Source: Puniceicoccaceae bacterium K14 (GTDB taxonomy: Bacteria > Verrucomicrobiota > Verrucomicrobiia > Opitutales > Opitutaceae). From it: DNA of 64,000 nucleotides. A program made the translations under genes and the position numbers. The notes beneath the pieces were generated by a model that did not search any database, was not told the DNA's origin, and saw nothing but the letters and a program-made list of their open reading frames with translations. Positions 25,787-34,516 of the stretch are shown here, piece after piece; the first letter of the stretch is position 1, and the number at the start of each line of letters is the position of its first letter. The stretch covers positions 1-64,000 of the forward strand of contig JAKYXN010000011.1 in the NCBI GenBank assembly GCA_022538095.1, read 5' to 3'.

Positions 25787-26235
25787 ATCCGCCCCTCTTC
25801 GATATCGTATACATCAAACCAAACGTAAACAATCTTCCCTTCAGGAATTGCCTCAGGAATATACCCTTCCAAGAACTCCTGTAATTCAATCGGCATATCA
25901 CACGGGCGAATCGCTCTCATCTTGTTATTCCAGGCAACAATTTCGCGGTTTGAGTGCTTTTTCGAATTTTCCTGGATCCACTTTTCGACTTCCTCATCGC
26001 TCGCTCCAGTAGAAACGAACGCCTTGAAATCATCTCCGGTAATCTCCGCAAATCCAAAAAAGAAATTATCCAACGGACAGTCAAAATGGTATTCGCCATT
26101 TGTTCCTGCCAAGACAGCGCGACACTTATCCAACGCACGCTTAGCTACCACGTAGCCCGCAAGGGTCTGACGTGGGCTTGCTGGGACAGAAGTCGTTAAA
26201 TCCAGAGCGAGATCTTTTAGTTTTTCTTCAGACAT
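25783..26235 (-). CDS. DUF5069 family protein
   Basis: The product (150 residues from ATG 26235) matches the DUF5069 pattern common in Verrucomicrobiota and Planctomycetota: DLTTSVPASPRQTLAGYVVAKRALDKCRA near the start, GEYHFDCPLDNFFFGF, a helical DDFKAFVSTGASDEEVEKWI segment and a RIxxYDIEEGR C-terminus. Function is unknown. No signal or membrane segment is present. The start MSEEK was chosen over an upstream in-frame codon because it fits the family. It diverges from hrpA with a 125-base spacer. Confidence 0.85.
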   Translation of the reverse strand: MSEEKLKDLALDLTTSVPASPRQTLAGYVVAKRALDKCRAVLAGTNGEYHFDCPLDNFFFGFAEITGDDFKAFVSTGASDEEVEKWIQENSKKHSNREIVAWNNKMRAIRPCDMPIELQEFLEGYIPEAIPEGKIVYVWFDVYDIEEGRI

Positions 26236-26360
26236 AATTGTTTTGTTTAAAATCAACGAGAAATCTTCTCATAACTCTACGTCAAAGACGATCATTTGCA
26301 TGCAGAATTTACTGGCAAGCTTTGCTTATGCATCAAAGCTCTCTGGTAAATCGAGCCTTG

Positions 26361-29300
26361 ATGAACAACTCTGAAAAAAATCGAAACGGTAAAACTCCCA
26401 CACTCCCCCCATGGGAAAAATCACCAATTGCTTACCCCGAAGAGTTGCCAATAAGCAAACGACGCAAGGAAATCATCGAAACAATTAGAGCCCATCCTGT
26501 CGTTATTCTATCGGGCGAAACTGGTTCGGGAAAAACGACCCAAATCCCGAAAATGTGCCTAGAAGCTGGACTGGGAAAGCGAAGAAAAATCGCTTGCACC
26601 CAACCGAGACGAGTCGCAGCGATCTCGGTGGCCAAGCGAGTCGCCGAAGAACTGGGTGCAACTTTTGGCAAAGAAGTCGGCTGCAAGATTCGCTTCGACG
26701 ATAAAACGAGCCGACAGACACGAATTAAATTCATGACGGATGGCATGCTCTTGTCTGAAACTCAGGGAGATCCTAGCCTAAAAGAATACGACACGATCAT
26801 CATCGACGAAGCTCATGAAAGAAGCCTAAACATCGATTTCATCCTTGGTCACCTCAATCAACTGAGAAAGAGGAGACCAGACCTAAAGGTAATAATAACC
26901 TCAGCTACAATCGACATCGACAAGTTTTCGAAGGCATTCGACGATGCCCCAATCATCGAGGTCTCCGGCCGCCTTTATCCAGTCGACATTATCTACGCAC
27001 CTTTGGAGGAACTCTTGGAAGGTTTCGATGAGTCTTCCTACATTGACGGAGTAATCGAAGCAGTCGATCGCATCACATCCGAACATATATCTGGCGACAT
27101 CCTTGCGTTCTTCCCAACCGAGAAAGACATCCGCGAAGCCATGGAAATTCTATCAGGCAGGCACGGAAAGAAGCTCAGCGTACTTCCCTGCTATGGGCGA
27201 CTCTCCAGCTCAGATCAGCAGCAGATCTTCTCGTCCTCCAAACAAAGAAAACTTGTTCTCGCCACTAATATTGCGGAAACCTCTCTGACAATTCCCGGGA
27301 TTCAATTTGTTATAGATACCGGACTAGCTCGCCTCAGCCGGTACAATCCTAGAAACCGAACGAAACGACTACCTATCGAAAAGATCTCCCAAAGCAGCGC
27401 AAATCAAAGAAGTGGGCGCTGCGGACGTATGGAAGATGGAATCTGCATACGTCTGTATTCAGAAAATGACTTCATTTCCCGTCCCGAATACTCAGTACCT
27501 GAAATCCAAAGATCCAACCTAGCTGAGGTAATCTTGAAGATGAAAGCCTCCCAATTAGGTGACGTCGAAACATTTCCATTCATTGATCCACCTTCAGCTG
27601 CCGCCATCAAATCGGGCTACATGCTCTTGTATGAGTTAGGAGCATTAAATGATACCCACGACCTAACTACGATGGGACGACGTTTGTCCTTCCTACCAGT
27701 TGACCCAACTGTGGGGCGGATGCTCATCCAATCTGAAAAAGAAAACGTCGTTGAATCAGTGCTCGTGATCTCATCTGCTCTTTCAATTCAAGACCCACGA
27801 GAGCGCCCATTGGGCAAGGAAGAAGCAGCCCGAGCGGCTCACAAACCATTCATTCACAAGCAATCCGACTTCCTTACTCTCTTAAATATTTGGGAGCGGT
27901 ATCACGAAAAATTTGAAAGCATGACGCAGGGGAAGCTTCGGCGTTTTTGCAAAGAACATTTCCTCTCCTACCTCCGAATGCGCGAGTGGAAGGATACCTA
28001 CGACCAACTCAAACGCTCGCTATCTGAATACGAGCGAAAGCAGAGGACTCACAGTTCTCAGTTTGTCTATGAAAGCGAATCCGAAAAATGCGAAAGTCGA
28101 AGTTTCGCTGGAGCAGAATACGCTGCCATCCATCATTGCCTGCTTACTGGGTTACTTGCCAACCCTGGCCGCAAGCTCGAACCAAATACCTACCAAGCTA
28201 CCGGCAATAGGAAAATTCTGATTTTTCCTGGGTCAGGCCTTTTTAATCACAACGCTAATCAGAAGAAAAAGAAGGCTGCGACACCAACGGCAAACAAGAA
28301 GGCATTCGCCCCTGAATGGATAGTATGCTCTGAAATAGTAGAAACCAATCGGCTCTATGCACGCACAGTAGCAGCTATCGATCCACAGTGGATACTCGAG
28401 TTTGGCGAACACGTAATCAAACGCTCTTACAGCCAACCCATTTGGGATGAACAATCAGGTAGAGTCTTCGCCAGAGAAAGTGTTCGTATCCATGGCATGG
28501 AGCTTAAGAACCAAAGCGTATCTTACTTAAAAGTCGATCCACCTGCGGCTACAGAAATTTTCATTCGCGAAGCTTTACTCGGAGAAACATTCGAAGCCCC
28601 TCACCCCTTCCTCACAAAGAATCGTCAACTAATGCAGCGTTTGCAAAATATGCAAACCACGATACAAATTAGCAGCTGGATAGGTACAGAAGAAGCTGCC
28701 TACCAATTTTATGCGGACCGAATTAAAAACGTAGCCTCAGTCCACGACTTAAATCGTCTTCTAAAAAAGAGAGGTGGCATGAATAGCGATTACCTTTTGA
28801 TGGAAGAGTCTGATCTCACTTCCAAGATGAACGACGAGGTAAATCTCGAAGAATTCCCCAAAGAAGTTAATCTTCAAAACTCGGTCATTCCCATCGAGTA
28901 CTTTTACAAACCTGGTGATGAGCGTGACGGAATTACGTTGAAAGTCCCTTACTCTAAAACCACAGATTTAGACGCCCCAATTTTAGATTGGCTCGTACCA
29001 GGTCACCTACAACCAAAGATCGAATACTTACTACGCTCTCTTCCTAAAGACATACGACGAAAACTGTCCCCGATCAGCGATTATTCCCGCAAAATCGCAA
29101 GTAGACTCAAACCCACAGGAAATTCATTAGCTGAATCCCTAGCAGAGCATCTTCGAAGAGAATACTCAATTGAGACATATCATAGCGACTGGAATGCCGA
29201 AGCCATTCCAAATCATCTAAAAGTCCGAGTTCAAGTACTGGATACTAAAGGTAAAACGGTCGCAACCGCTCGAGATCTTGAATCTCTCAAAAAAACTCTA

Positions 29301-30323
29301 GCAGAAAAAGAAGAGCGACAGCTTCAAAAAGAGAGCTCCAACACTGCACCTCTTTTTGAAGAGGCTAAGAGAAAATTTGAACAGCGAGAGATCAATTTAC
29401 GGACTCTTAAAAAACGCGATAGAAAAATCGAGATAGGTAAGCGAAATGGCGTACCCGTCTTCGCTTTTTTTGGTCTCAGGGAAATGGATGACTCCATCGG
29501 TCTTAGACTCTTCAAAAACGAAGACGAAGCAAAGCATTCGACAATAAAATCGATTTCTCGATTGATCGCCAATGAGCTTAAGTACGAGCTCGCTTGGATA
29601 CAAAAAGATCTAAAGGAACTAAAACGCCTTGGGCCAATCGCACTCACACTTGGTTCCATAGATCAAATACAAAAAGATACACTTGAGATGATCCGCAGTC
29701 ATCTTTGCCAGCATCAACTGAAAGAAATAGACCCAAGTGCGATTCAAGCCCAATGCGAACTTGCGAAACAAGTAAGCAAAGGTATATTGTTCCGAGTTAT
29801 CGATGCATTGAGGGCGATTCTTGAAAAACGACAAAAACTGACTGTCGGCAAAACGAAACTACCAAAGGAGCTACAACAAGAGGTAGTTCGACTCACACCA
29901 AAAAACTTTCTGCAAACAACCCCGTTCGATTCCCTATTGCATATTGAAAGATATTTGACCGCGATCGAAAAAAGGGCTATCAAACGAATTCAGAACCCTA
30001 AGCGAGATGCTCAGTGGGCTAGAGAGATAAAGTCATTGCGAGATCGATACAAACAGATCACGAATAGCACCAAGCACTCTAATTCGCAGGAGGTAAAATG
30101 GATGATCGAGGAATTCACCGTTTCACTTTTTGCTCAAGAACTAGGAACTCGTTATCCTATTTCAGGAAAGCGTATTGAGAAAAAAATAGAGAATATTACA
30201 GGTTTGAAGTCTGAAGTGTCCCCGAGTAGAGGGACTTCGTCCCCCTCCAAGAAAGTCGAACCCATTCAACCTGATCGCCCCACTTCGAAAGATTTGGAAA
30301 GCTTAAAGAATCTCTTTAGCTGA
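26361..30323 (+). CDS. hrpA: ATP-dependent RNA helicase HrpA (DEAH box)
   Basis: From ATG 26361 the protein has 1320 residues, the usual size of HrpA. The DEAH helicase core shows motif I GETGSGKTTQIPK (52-64), TQPRRVAA, motif II DEAH (149-152), SATIDIDKF, ATNIAETSLTIPGI and motif VI QRSGRCGRM. HA2/OB regions and the long DUF3418 C-terminus (EYFYKPGDERDGITL, DAPILDWLVPG) follow. HrpA acts on RNA and has been linked to rescue of stalled or colliding ribosomes. An upstream in-frame start at 26238 would add 41 atypical residues and is rejected. The last 60 residues are an extra Pro/Ser/Lys-rich tail. Confidence 0.95.
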   Translation: MNNSEKNRNGKTPTLPPWEKSPIAYPEELPISKRRKEIIETIRAHPVVILSGETGSGKTTQIPKMCLEAGLGKRRKIACTQPRRVAAISVAKRVAEELGATFGKEVGCKIRFDDKTSRQTRIKFMTDGMLLSETQGDPSLKEYDTIIIDEAHERSLNIDFILGHLNQLRKRRPDLKVIITSATIDIDKFSKAFDDAPIIEVSGRLYPVDIIYAPLEELLEGFDESSYIDGVIEAVDRITSEHISGDILAFFPTEKDIREAMEILSGRHGKKLSVLPCYGRLSSSDQQQIFSSSKQRKLVLATNIAETSLTIPGIQFVIDTGLARLSRYNPRNRTKRLPIEKISQSSANQRSGRCGRMEDGICIRLYSENDFISRPEYSVPEIQRSNLAEVILKMKASQLGDVETFPFIDPPSAAAIKSGYMLLYELGALNDTHDLTTMGRRLSFLPVDPTVGRMLIQSEKENVVESVLVISSALSIQDPRERPLGKEEAARAAHKPFIHKQSDFLTLLNIWERYHEKFESMTQGKLRRFCKEHFLSYLRMREWKDTYDQLKRSLSEYERKQRTHSSQFVYESESEKCESRSFAGAEYAAIHHCLLTGLLANPGRKLEPNTYQATGNRKILIFPGSGLFNHNANQKKKKAATPTANKKAFAPEWIVCSEIVETNRLYARTVAAIDPQWILEFGEHVIKRSYSQPIWDEQSGRVFARESVRIHGMELKNQSVSYLKVDPPAATEIFIREALLGETFEAPHPFLTKNRQLMQRLQNMQTTIQISSWIGTEEAAYQFYADRIKNVASVHDLNRLLKKRGGMNSDYLLMEESDLTSKMNDEVNLEEFPKEVNLQNSVIPIEYFYKPGDERDGITLKVPYSKTTDLDAPILDWLVPGHLQPKIEYLLRSLPKDIRRKLSPISDYSRKIASRLKPTGNSLAESLAEHLRREYSIETYHSDWNAEAIPNHLKVRVQVLDTKGKTVATARDLESLKKTLAEKEERQLQKESSNTAPLFEEAKRKFEQREINLRTLKKRDRKIEIGKRNGVPVFAFFGLREMDDSIGLRLFKNEDEAKHSTIKSISRLIANELKYELAWIQKDLKELKRLGPIALTLGSIDQIQKDTLEMIRSHLCQHQLKEIDPSAIQAQCELAKQVSKGILFRVIDALRAILEKRQKLTVGKTKLPKELQQEVVRLTPKNFLQTTPFDSLLHIERYLTAIEKRAIKRIQNPKRDAQWAREIKSLRDRYKQITNSTKHSNSQEVKWMIEEFTVSLFAQELGTRYPISGKRIEKKIENITGLKSEVSPSRGTSSPSKKVEPIQPDRPTSKDLESLKNLFS

Positions 30324-30372
30324 CGCTTCCCCCTTGCAACCTAACTAGAATTCGCTTCTACCCTACCGCCTT

Positions 30373-30603
30373 ATGGAATCCGAATCAAATGCAGGAATAA
30401 GAATCGTACAATACGACCCATTGCCAATCGAACTATGCAAACTGCTCAAAGCCGAAAATATGGCTCAAAGTGGTGGAGAAGCGAAATTCTTAATCAGCGA
30501 AGGTAAGGTACTTTTGAATGGAGAGGTAGAGACAAGGAAGCGGAAAAAAATAGCCTCGGGAGATGTTGTAACATTCAACGGTGAAACCATAAAATTAGCA
30601 TAG
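30373..30603 (+). CDS. S4-domain RNA-binding protein (YbcJ-like)
   Basis: The 76-residue product is a single S4 RNA-binding domain: LPIELCKLLKAENMAQSGGEAKFLISEGKVLLNGEVETRKRKKI. The helix pair and the VLLNGE turn are typical of YbcJ/RqcH-associated small S4 proteins. It lies 49 bases after hrpA on the same strand and may be cotranscribed. It probably binds rRNA or tRNA. Confidence 0.92.
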   Translation: MESESNAGIRIVQYDPLPIELCKLLKAENMAQSGGEAKFLISEGKVLLNGEVETRKRKKIASGDVVTFNGETIKLA

Positions 30604-30718
30604 AATTACACTAGTCACTTACTTCTACGTACTATTACTTATTTTTTACTTGTCTTTCCAAGAATAGTAGGCAGCTATTGGAGTCTCTTTAAAACCAATT
30701 CCTTTAACTGACGCAAAA

Positions 30719-30979
30719 ATGAAAGCGTTTACAGTATCACTCCTATTCCTTTTCAGCACTTCAGCGTATCTCAGCGCTGCACCACTTCAGCCAATAGAAG
30801 CAGCAGCTTACTCACAAAACGAGCAAGTTAAGGGAGACTGGAACCCCTTGATATCCATTCAATCGACCACAAAACAGAACATTGCCGTGACTAACGGCCA
30901 AATAAGTATGGCTTTACTTGCAGGAGCACTCTTCGCTTTGCTTATCGTATCTCGCCGGGCTCAGTATTCCAAAGGTTAG
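30719..30979 (+). CDS. Small exported protein with C-terminal membrane anchor
   Basis: The 86-residue product consists of an N-terminal signal peptide (MKAFTVSLLFLFSTSAYLSAA), a polar 40-residue middle and a C-terminal hydrophobic helix ending in basic residues (ISMALLAGALFALLIVSRRAQ). That end resembles a PEP-CTERM-type sorting tail, but the PEP motif is missing. I do not recognise it. Its last 38 bases overlap the convergent hybrid kinase gene tail to tail. The signal-plus-anchor design supports a real gene. Confidence 0.55.
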   Translation: MKAFTVSLLFLFSTSAYLSAAPLQPIEAAAYSQNEQVKGDWNPLISIQSTTKQNIAVTNGQISMALLAGALFALLIVSRRAQYSKG

Positions 30980-33305
30980 AATCAAGTTTTCTTGCGCTAA
31001 GATCCGAAGTCCATTTTGTCAGCTTCTCAACGAGCTGCTTAGGACTAAAAGGCTTAGCTAGATAGTCATCCATTCCAGCCAATTCGCATTTTTTTTGGAC
31101 CTCATCATCAGCATGAGCAGTTAATGCAATAATTGGAGTCTCAAAATTTTTGCTATCGCATGATCTAATTTTTCTAGACGTATCAAAACCGTCCAAGACA
31201 GGCATTTGAAGATCCATAAATATCAGGCCAAATTTCTTCTGCTCAGCGAGCGAAACGGCTTTTTCTCCATTTTCCGCAAAAACGACCCGAAATCCTCGGC
31301 TCTCTAAAATCAAGGCCGCAAGCTGTCGATTGTTCGGCTCGTCCTCAACAAGTAAAACCGGAGCTATCCCCACACCAATCATTCCATCAATCAATCTACT
31401 TTGATGTTCCGACATTGGTTTTTCCGCAGTTTCTACCAAGTCAATTTTTACTGGCAGCTCGAACCAAAAGCTACTCCCAACACCAATCGTACTTTCGAAA
31501 TCAATACAACCGCCCAACCCCTTAACTATTTTTTTGCTAATAGCCATTCCAAGACCGACCCCACCGTAGTTACGAGTCATGGAACCGTCAACTTGGGAAA
31601 ATGCCTCGAAAACCTTTTCCTTATCCTCTTCCTTAATACCTATTCCCGTATCCTTAACGTCAATTCTCAAACGAGGCGATTCCGTTGTCTTGAAACGAGC
31701 AATCACAGTTATCTTACCCTTATTTGTAAATTTCAATGCATTGGATACAATATTATGCAGGATTTGCTTAAGCTTAACTTTATCCGTTGATATCACAATG
31801 TTTTGCGAATCTGCAAGCAATCTACCATCCAAATAATTTTCAGCAGTAAGCTCTAATCCTCTTTGTTCCGCTTCAACTCTGAACGAAGTGACAATTTCAT
31901 CAGATATCTTTACACAGTCAAAAGTGCTTTTTTCAATACTATCAACGCCTCGATCAATTCGTGTGTAATCCAAAATATTTCCAATCAAGTCCAATAGATG
32001 GTTTGCGGATTTGCTTATGATATTCACACATTCCATATCTTCCTTGTCATCCAGGTGATCCTTCAGCAACTCGCTAAAACCCAATATCGGATTCAATGGA
32101 GTCCTGAGTTCGTGACTCATTATGGATAGAAAATCATCCTTGGCTTGGCTAGAGGCCTCCGCTTTTTCTTTCGCATTGATCAACTCCTCCTCGTGTCGCT
32201 TCCGATCCGTAATATCTTGCAAAAGCAGAATATTTTGTTTCCTGCCACTCTCAACATCTACAATTCCTTTAAATGAAGCAATTGCATAAATGTTTCGATT
32301 ACTCGCTCCCCGTAGCCAGCATTCGCCTACGTAGCCCGAATTAGAGTGAGAACTTAAACCGTGCAATTCCTTAAAAACATCCGATTTTGTCCCTTCATCC
32401 AAAATTTGAAAAAACGAACTCTCGTATAATTCCTCTCGACGATAGCCGAGGATTTCCACCAATTTATCATTAAAATGGACCCATCGTAATTCATCACCCA
32501 ATACAGCCATCCCCACAACACCCAACTCAAAATAGCGCCGAAACCGCTCTTCATTCGCAGAGATTACTTTATTGCGAGATTCCACTTCTTCCAACATTTC
32601 GTTGAACGCATCCACCAGTTCGCCAGTTTCGTCCTTCGAAATTCGTTCCTGACGTTTGGAAAAATCCTTGGACCTAGAAATACTCTTCGCCATTTGAGTC
32701 AATTGTACTATTGGAGCTGATACAAATTTACTCAACTTCAAACCTAAAGATGCTGCTGCTATGAGAGCTATCACTAGAATGACTGCGAATACACTTCCTC
32801 GCGACAAAAGAAAGGTTAGCAATTCACCAAAATCCGCTCGTAAGACGAGAAAGCCTATAGTCGTGTCATCCACAGAAATCTCTTCCGATAAAAGAATCCA
32901 ATGCCCCTCAACTGATTCGGAAACGGTCATCGGAGGAACCGGTAAGTCATCCCCATATGAAGGGTTTCGAAATTCAGCCAACAACTCTCCTGCTGGAGTA
33001 TAAACTCCCGCAGTCGCTATCGTTTCATAAGTTACTAAGTGGCTTAGTATTTCCCTACAATCATTCTCGTTTTCAAAAAGCACAGCCGCTTCGAGGTTCT
33101 TTGAGAGCATCTTAGCAGCGGCCTGATACTCGTGCTTCAACCGCTCCTTGAAATACAAAAGTTCCAAGGTAAATGAACCTAACATTGAAACTGAAACCAC
33201 CAAAAAGCTAACGCCCACAATAAGAGTGATCATCTTACGTTTAAACGAGAACCCATCGAAAAATCTCGTGAGCCGCGATGAATGGTACCCCTTTGAATAA
33301 GACAT
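30942..33305 (-). CDS. Membrane hybrid histidine kinase with CHASE8-like sensor, HAMP, PAS and receiver
   Basis: The 787-residue protein has membrane helices at about 24-46 and 170-190 enclosing a periplasmic CHASE8-like domain (EYQAAAKMLSKNLEAAVLFENENDCREIL). HAMP (about 192-245), PAS (255-368), HisKA with His398 (IMSHELRTPLN), HATPase (KDTGIGI 551-557, GGVGLGMAIS) and a receiver with Asp698, Thr729 and Lys751 follow. This sensor pairs with YfiR-type proteins in other bacteria. Its ATG shares one base with the stop of the upstream yfiR-like gene (TAATG overlap), so they are translationally coupled and likely form one sensing unit. Confidence 0.94.
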   Translation of the reverse strand: MSYSKGYHSSRLTRFFDGFSFKRKMITLIVGVSFLVVSVSMLGSFTLELLYFKERLKHEYQAAAKMLSKNLEAAVLFENENDCREILSHLVTYETIATAGVYTPAGELLAEFRNPSYGDDLPVPPMTVSESVEGHWILLSEEISVDDTTIGFLVLRADFGELLTFLLSRGSVFAVILVIALIAAASLGLKLSKFVSAPIVQLTQMAKSISRSKDFSKRQERISKDETGELVDAFNEMLEEVESRNKVISANEERFRRYFELGVVGMAVLGDELRWVHFNDKLVEILGYRREELYESSFFQILDEGTKSDVFKELHGLSSHSNSGYVGECWLRGASNRNIYAIASFKGIVDVESGRKQNILLLQDITDRKRHEEELINAKEKAEASSQAKDDFLSIMSHELRTPLNPILGFSELLKDHLDDKEDMECVNIISKSANHLLDLIGNILDYTRIDRGVDSIEKSTFDCVKISDEIVTSFRVEAEQRGLELTAENYLDGRLLADSQNIVISTDKVKLKQILHNIVSNALKFTNKGKITVIARFKTTESPRLRIDVKDTGIGIKEEDKEKVFEAFSQVDGSMTRNYGGVGLGMAISKKIVKGLGGCIDFESTIGVGSSFWFELPVKIDLVETAEKPMSEHQSRLIDGMIGVGIAPVLLVEDEPNNRQLAALILESRGFRVVFAENGEKAVSLAEQKKFGLIFMDLQMPVLDGFDTSRKIRSCDSKNFETPIIALTAHADDEVQKKCELAGMDDYLAKPFSPKQLVEKLTKWTSDLSARKLDSNLWNTEPGEIR

Positions 33306-33850
33306 TAGCGAATTACCTCCTTAGCTAAAGCTAGAAGACTCGACCGGAAACGAATGCCACACTCACGTCCTCTTTTCGCGTTAATTCTGAACGAAAGTTG
33401 GTTCTTCTCATATTGAAATTGAATCATCCCTCCCCCATTCAAAAAGTTATCCACAGAACCGACCAATAGCACTGGCGAGTCTCCTATAAGAGTAACTGCA
33501 TCTTCAATAGATTGCAAATTATGGAGCTCAGAAAAAAAAATTACATCACAACGAGAGCATTCCTCAACTGAAGTAATTTCTTCCAATGCTACTACTTTCA
33601 AAGGCACGTTAAAGAGTTCTTTTACGGCAGTACTCTCAACACTCGAACTGAAGAGTTCAAAGTACTGATCATTCTCTAATACTCCAATTACCAAAGAATC
33701 CCCCACCCCCTTTTCCCATTCGCAAAGCTTGATAATTTTAAGGGTCGATACAACTACCACATCCTCTCGTTGCACAAACGTTGAATCAGCTCTCAGTTCG
33801 CTCAAAAATACGACCCCAACAAACCAAAAAACTAAGCGAGCTATTCTCAA
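33305..33850 (-). CDS. YfiR/DUF4154-family periplasmic protein
   Basis: The 181-residue product has a signal peptide (residues 1-22, ending LRAD) and the DUF4154 pattern: an early FV-RE-VVVSTLKIIKLCEWE segment, VIGVLEND, VEECSRCDVIFFS (with a Cys pair) and the terminal GGMIQFQYEKNQLSFRINAKR followed by LRSSLLALA-type residues. In Pseudomonas YfiR binds and represses the diguanylate cyclase YfiN through its CHASE8 domain. Here the partner is a CHASE8-like histidine kinase, so a similar inhibitory control of the kinase is inferred. It starts with TTG at 33850. Confidence 0.88.
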   Translation of the reverse strand: MRIARLVFWFVGVVFLSELRADSTFVQREDVVVVSTLKIIKLCEWEKGVGDSLVIGVLENDQYFELFSSSVESTAVKELFNVPLKVVALEEITSVEECSRCDVIFFSELHNLQSIEDAVTLIGDSPVLLVGSVDNFLNGGGMIQFQYEKNQLSFRINAKRGRECGIRFRSSLLALAKEVIR

Positions 33851-34049
33851 GAGATGTTAGTGATTAAGGGCATACGCAATGTGGCAACAAACTCCACCAT
33901 CAATAGTAACTTAATATGAAAACATATCAAAAAGTTCTAATGATTCACACCAGATTTACCTTCATAATTACGAGTGAAGGTACCTACGATAAAATGAATA
34001 GAATCTAGTTTAAGCCAAGCTCAATCAACCGATTTTACGCGCCCTTCAA

Positions 34050-34472
34050 TTACCCACGATCATCCAAGTACTTCCAAGTCGATTGAAATTTTCTAAAACG
34101 TGAGCACTCGTGCATCTCGAATATCTCACCGTTCACGTAATATTCGGCGACAAACTCCACTTTGCCCGATTTGTCATTACGCCCCCCTTTACTCGTTCCC
34201 AATACCTTAAGAAAGCTCCAACCGACACCTGTGTTCGCTTTAGATATCGATTTCTTTAAATCATTCGAGCGACTATCCGGATGAGTCGTCTCGACAAGAT
34301 AATTGTACTTTCTAAAAAAATAAGCTGAGTAACGCGAACGCATCAATTGCTCCGCAGTCTCTGGTTTCTTTTTGTTCGAATGATACGGCCCACAACACTC
34401 GCCATATGCTCGTGTGCTCTTGCACGGGCACAAGGACTCGTTTCTCGCACTCGACTCAGTTTTCTTATCCAT
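34050..34472 (-). CDS. YchJ-family SEC-C zinc-binding protein
   Basis: The 140-residue protein opens with the SEC-C type motif CPCKSTRAYGECCGPYH (16-32), which binds zinc. The YchJ core follows: ETAEQLMRSRYSAYFFRKYNYLVETTHPDSR, GWSFLKVL, VEFVAEYY and HECSRFRKF, ending in WKYLDDRG. YchJ proteins have an NTF2-like fold and unknown function. It is probably downstream of the MATE gene in the same direction (44-base gap). Confidence 0.93.
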   Translation of the reverse strand: MDKKTESSARNESLCPCKSTRAYGECCGPYHSNKKKPETAEQLMRSRYSAYFFRKYNYLVETTHPDSRSNDLKKSISKANTGVGWSFLKVLGTSKGGRNDKSGKVEFVAEYYVNGEIFEMHECSRFRKFQSTWKYLDDRG

Positions 34473-34516
34473 AACTCAAATCAAACGTCACTTCGCTCGC
34501 TAGCAAGCGGAAACAC

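Noticed and set aside
30719..30979. PEP-CTERM substrate
   Set aside because: The hydrophobic tail and basic end are right, but there is no Pro-Glu-Pro motif before the helix.
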